DNA from: Clostridia bacterium | Lineage (GTDB): Bacteria > Bacillota > Clostridia > Oscillospirales > CAG-272 | Direction: 5' to 3' | Assembly (NCBI GenBank): GCA_017464805.1 | Contig: JAFTYE010000003.1 | Span: 74,259-138,258, forward strand | DNA length: 64,000 nucleotides | Part shown: in pieces, positions 63,069 through 64,000 of the stretch | Layout: the number at the start of each line of letters is the position of its first letter | Position numbering within the stretch: position 1 is the first letter of the stretch | Notes under the pieces: model-generated | Database searches by the model: none | What the model was told of the DNA's origin: nothing | The model's input: the letters and a program-made list of their open reading frames with translations, nothing else | Made by a program: the position numbers and the translations under genes

Positions 63069-64000
63069 ATGAAGGAAACCATGGATCTGACAGAAGCCAG
63101 AGCACAAATCGATGAAATAGATAAGGAAATGGCAAGGCTCTTCTGCCGCCGCATGGACGCGGTGCGCGCCGTTGCTGCCTATAAGCAGAAAAACGGTCTG
63201 CCCGTCCTGGACGAGGCAAGGGAGTCTGTCGTGATCGAGCGCAACGCCGCCCGTGTGGAGGATGAGGAGATGCGCGGCTACTACGTGCAGTATTTGCAGG
63301 AGAACATGAAGATCTCCCGCCGCTTTCAGGAGAAGCTGCTCAAGGGGATGCGCGTTGCCTTCTGCGGTGTGGAGGGGGCCTTTGCCGCCATCGCGGCAGG
63401 GAAGATCTTTCCCTCGGCACAGCGCGTTCCGTACCCGGATTTTCGCGCCGCCTACGATGCGGTCGTGTCGGGTGAGTGCGACAGCGCGGTGCTTCCGATC
63501 GAGAACAGCACGGCCGGTGAGGTCGGCAACGTGCTGGATATGATGTTCTCGGGCAGCTTGCAGGTGGCGGGTGTGTACGACCTCTTTATCGCCCAGCACC
63601 TTATGGCCTGCCCCGGTACGCACCGCGCGGACATCAAAAAGGTGATCAGCCATCCGCAGGCACTGGCACAGTGTGCCGAATACCTGCGCGAGCACGGTTA
63701 TGAGACCGAGTCTTATGAAAACACGGCCCTTGCCGCCTGCTATGTCGCGCAGGCGGGGGATCCGACCCTGGCCGCCATCGCCAGCGACGAGACCGCCGAG
63801 CTGTACGGCTTAAAGATCCTCGAAAAGAACATCAACCATAAAAATATGAACACCACCCGCTTCGCCGTCCTCTCCCGCTCGGTACGCGCGGACAGCGTCG
63901 CAAAGGGGTATCACTCCATTCTGATGTTCACCGTGTCTAACGAGGCAGGCTCGCTTGCCGAGGCGGTGGGGATCATCGGAAAATACGGCTACAACATGCG
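63069..64000 (+). CDS. pheA: Bifunctional chorismate mutase/prephenate dehydratase (3' cut by window)
   Basis: 310 codons visible. The AroQ chorismate mutase domain (ARAQIDEIDKEMARLFCRRM, then VRAVAAYKQKNGLPVLDEAR; residues ~5-90) precedes a prephenate dehydratase domain (GVEGAFAAIAAGKIFP, IENSTAGEVGNVLDM, and NHKNMNTTRFAVLSR) and the beginning of the ACT regulatory domain (SILMFTVSNEAGSLAEAV). Makes phenylpyruvate for phenylalanine. GGAGG before the ATG. Possibly controlled by the divergent TetR protein. Confidence 0.95.
   Translation, partial: MKETMDLTEARAQIDEIDKEMARLFCRRMDAVRAVAAYKQKNGLPVLDEARESVVIERNAARVEDEEMRGYYVQYLQENMKISRRFQEKLLKGMRVAFCGVEGAFAAIAAGKIFPSAQRVPYPDFRAAYDAVVSGECDSAVLPIENSTAGEVGNVLDMMFSGSLQVAGVYDLFIAQHLMACPGTHRADIKKVISHPQALAQCAEYLREHGYETESYENTALAACYVAQAGDPTLAAIASDETAELYGLKILEKNINHKNMNTTRFAVLSRSVRADSVAKGYHSILMFTVSNEAGSLAEAVGIIGKYGYNM

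Overview
The window looks like a chromosome segment from an anaerobic, spore-forming, gut-type member of the Clostridia (Bacillota). The evidence is a SpoIVB-type S55 protease, a SipL-like DUF3794/LysM protein, HprK, a Firmicutes-style single-operon F-type ATP synthase, purine-rich Shine-Dalgarno sites (AAGGAGG) and sigma-A promoters (TTGACA-17-TATAAT) in front of many genes. The coding DNA is fairly GC-rich by eye (not computed). Several surface-protein and toxin-antitoxin stretches are visibly AT-richer and look like accessory DNA. No rRNA, tRNA, CRISPR array, transposase or phage gene was seen.

Layout. (1) 1-7767: a tandem array of four paralogous SASA/SGNH-like carbohydrate esterases, the first cut by the window edge; the last three have their own promoters, and three of the copies are followed by clear terminators. 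(2) 7812-14163, minus strand: gap, then an operon reading pfkB-type kinase, ROK repressor, a broken HAD phosphatase, a deoxyhypusine-synthase-like protein, an ECF transporter S component and a TagA/WecG glycosyltransferase. (3) 14250-18437: a DUF1836 regulator, a nonsense-interrupted tartrate/D-malate dehydrogenase with a divergent LysR regulator, and spoIVB. (4) 18440-21762: an AT-rich accessory patch with a BspA-like LRR lipoprotein, an unknown lipoprotein, a small XRE regulator with visible operators, and a Phd-Doc toxin-antitoxin pair. (5) 21797-26023: an AraC regulator, an M20 amidohydrolase with a class V aminotransferase, and a parvulin. (6) 26108-32878: atpI-B-E-F-H-A-G-D-C, with a two-carboxylate (probably Na+) c subunit and an epsilon subunit lacking its C-terminal helices. 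(7) 32873-45359: MATE pump, NagD-like HAD, ABM monooxygenase, a hairpin-repeat array, SipL-like protein, LutC-like protein, HprK, a PrsA-like lipoprotein, an oxidoreductase, an rRNA methyltransferase, a glycerophosphodiesterase and an MFS transporter. (8) 45456-52947: ribF, prmA, rsmE, a CdaR-like regulator, an S41 protease, greA and lysS. (9) 53054-54980: an NahK-like N-acetylhexosamine 1-kinase beside a sugar-1-phosphate nucleotidyltransferase. (10) 55184-62336: three unknown membrane or lipoproteins, then a 1316-residue secreted protein followed by a 38-codon acidic peptide gene. (11) 62345-64000: a TetR regulator divergent from pheA, which runs off the window.

How it fits together. The esterase array, the NahK plus nucleotidyltransferase pair, the ROK and HprK regulators and the sugar-type MFS carrier suggest a bacterium that deacetylates and salvages host or plant amino-sugar glycans. 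This is inference from family membership. Two genes carry in-frame stop codons (HAD at 11509, dehydrogenase at 15702) and one esterase has a one-base lesion at its start codon. These are either real decay or assembly errors, and raw reads would tell them apart.
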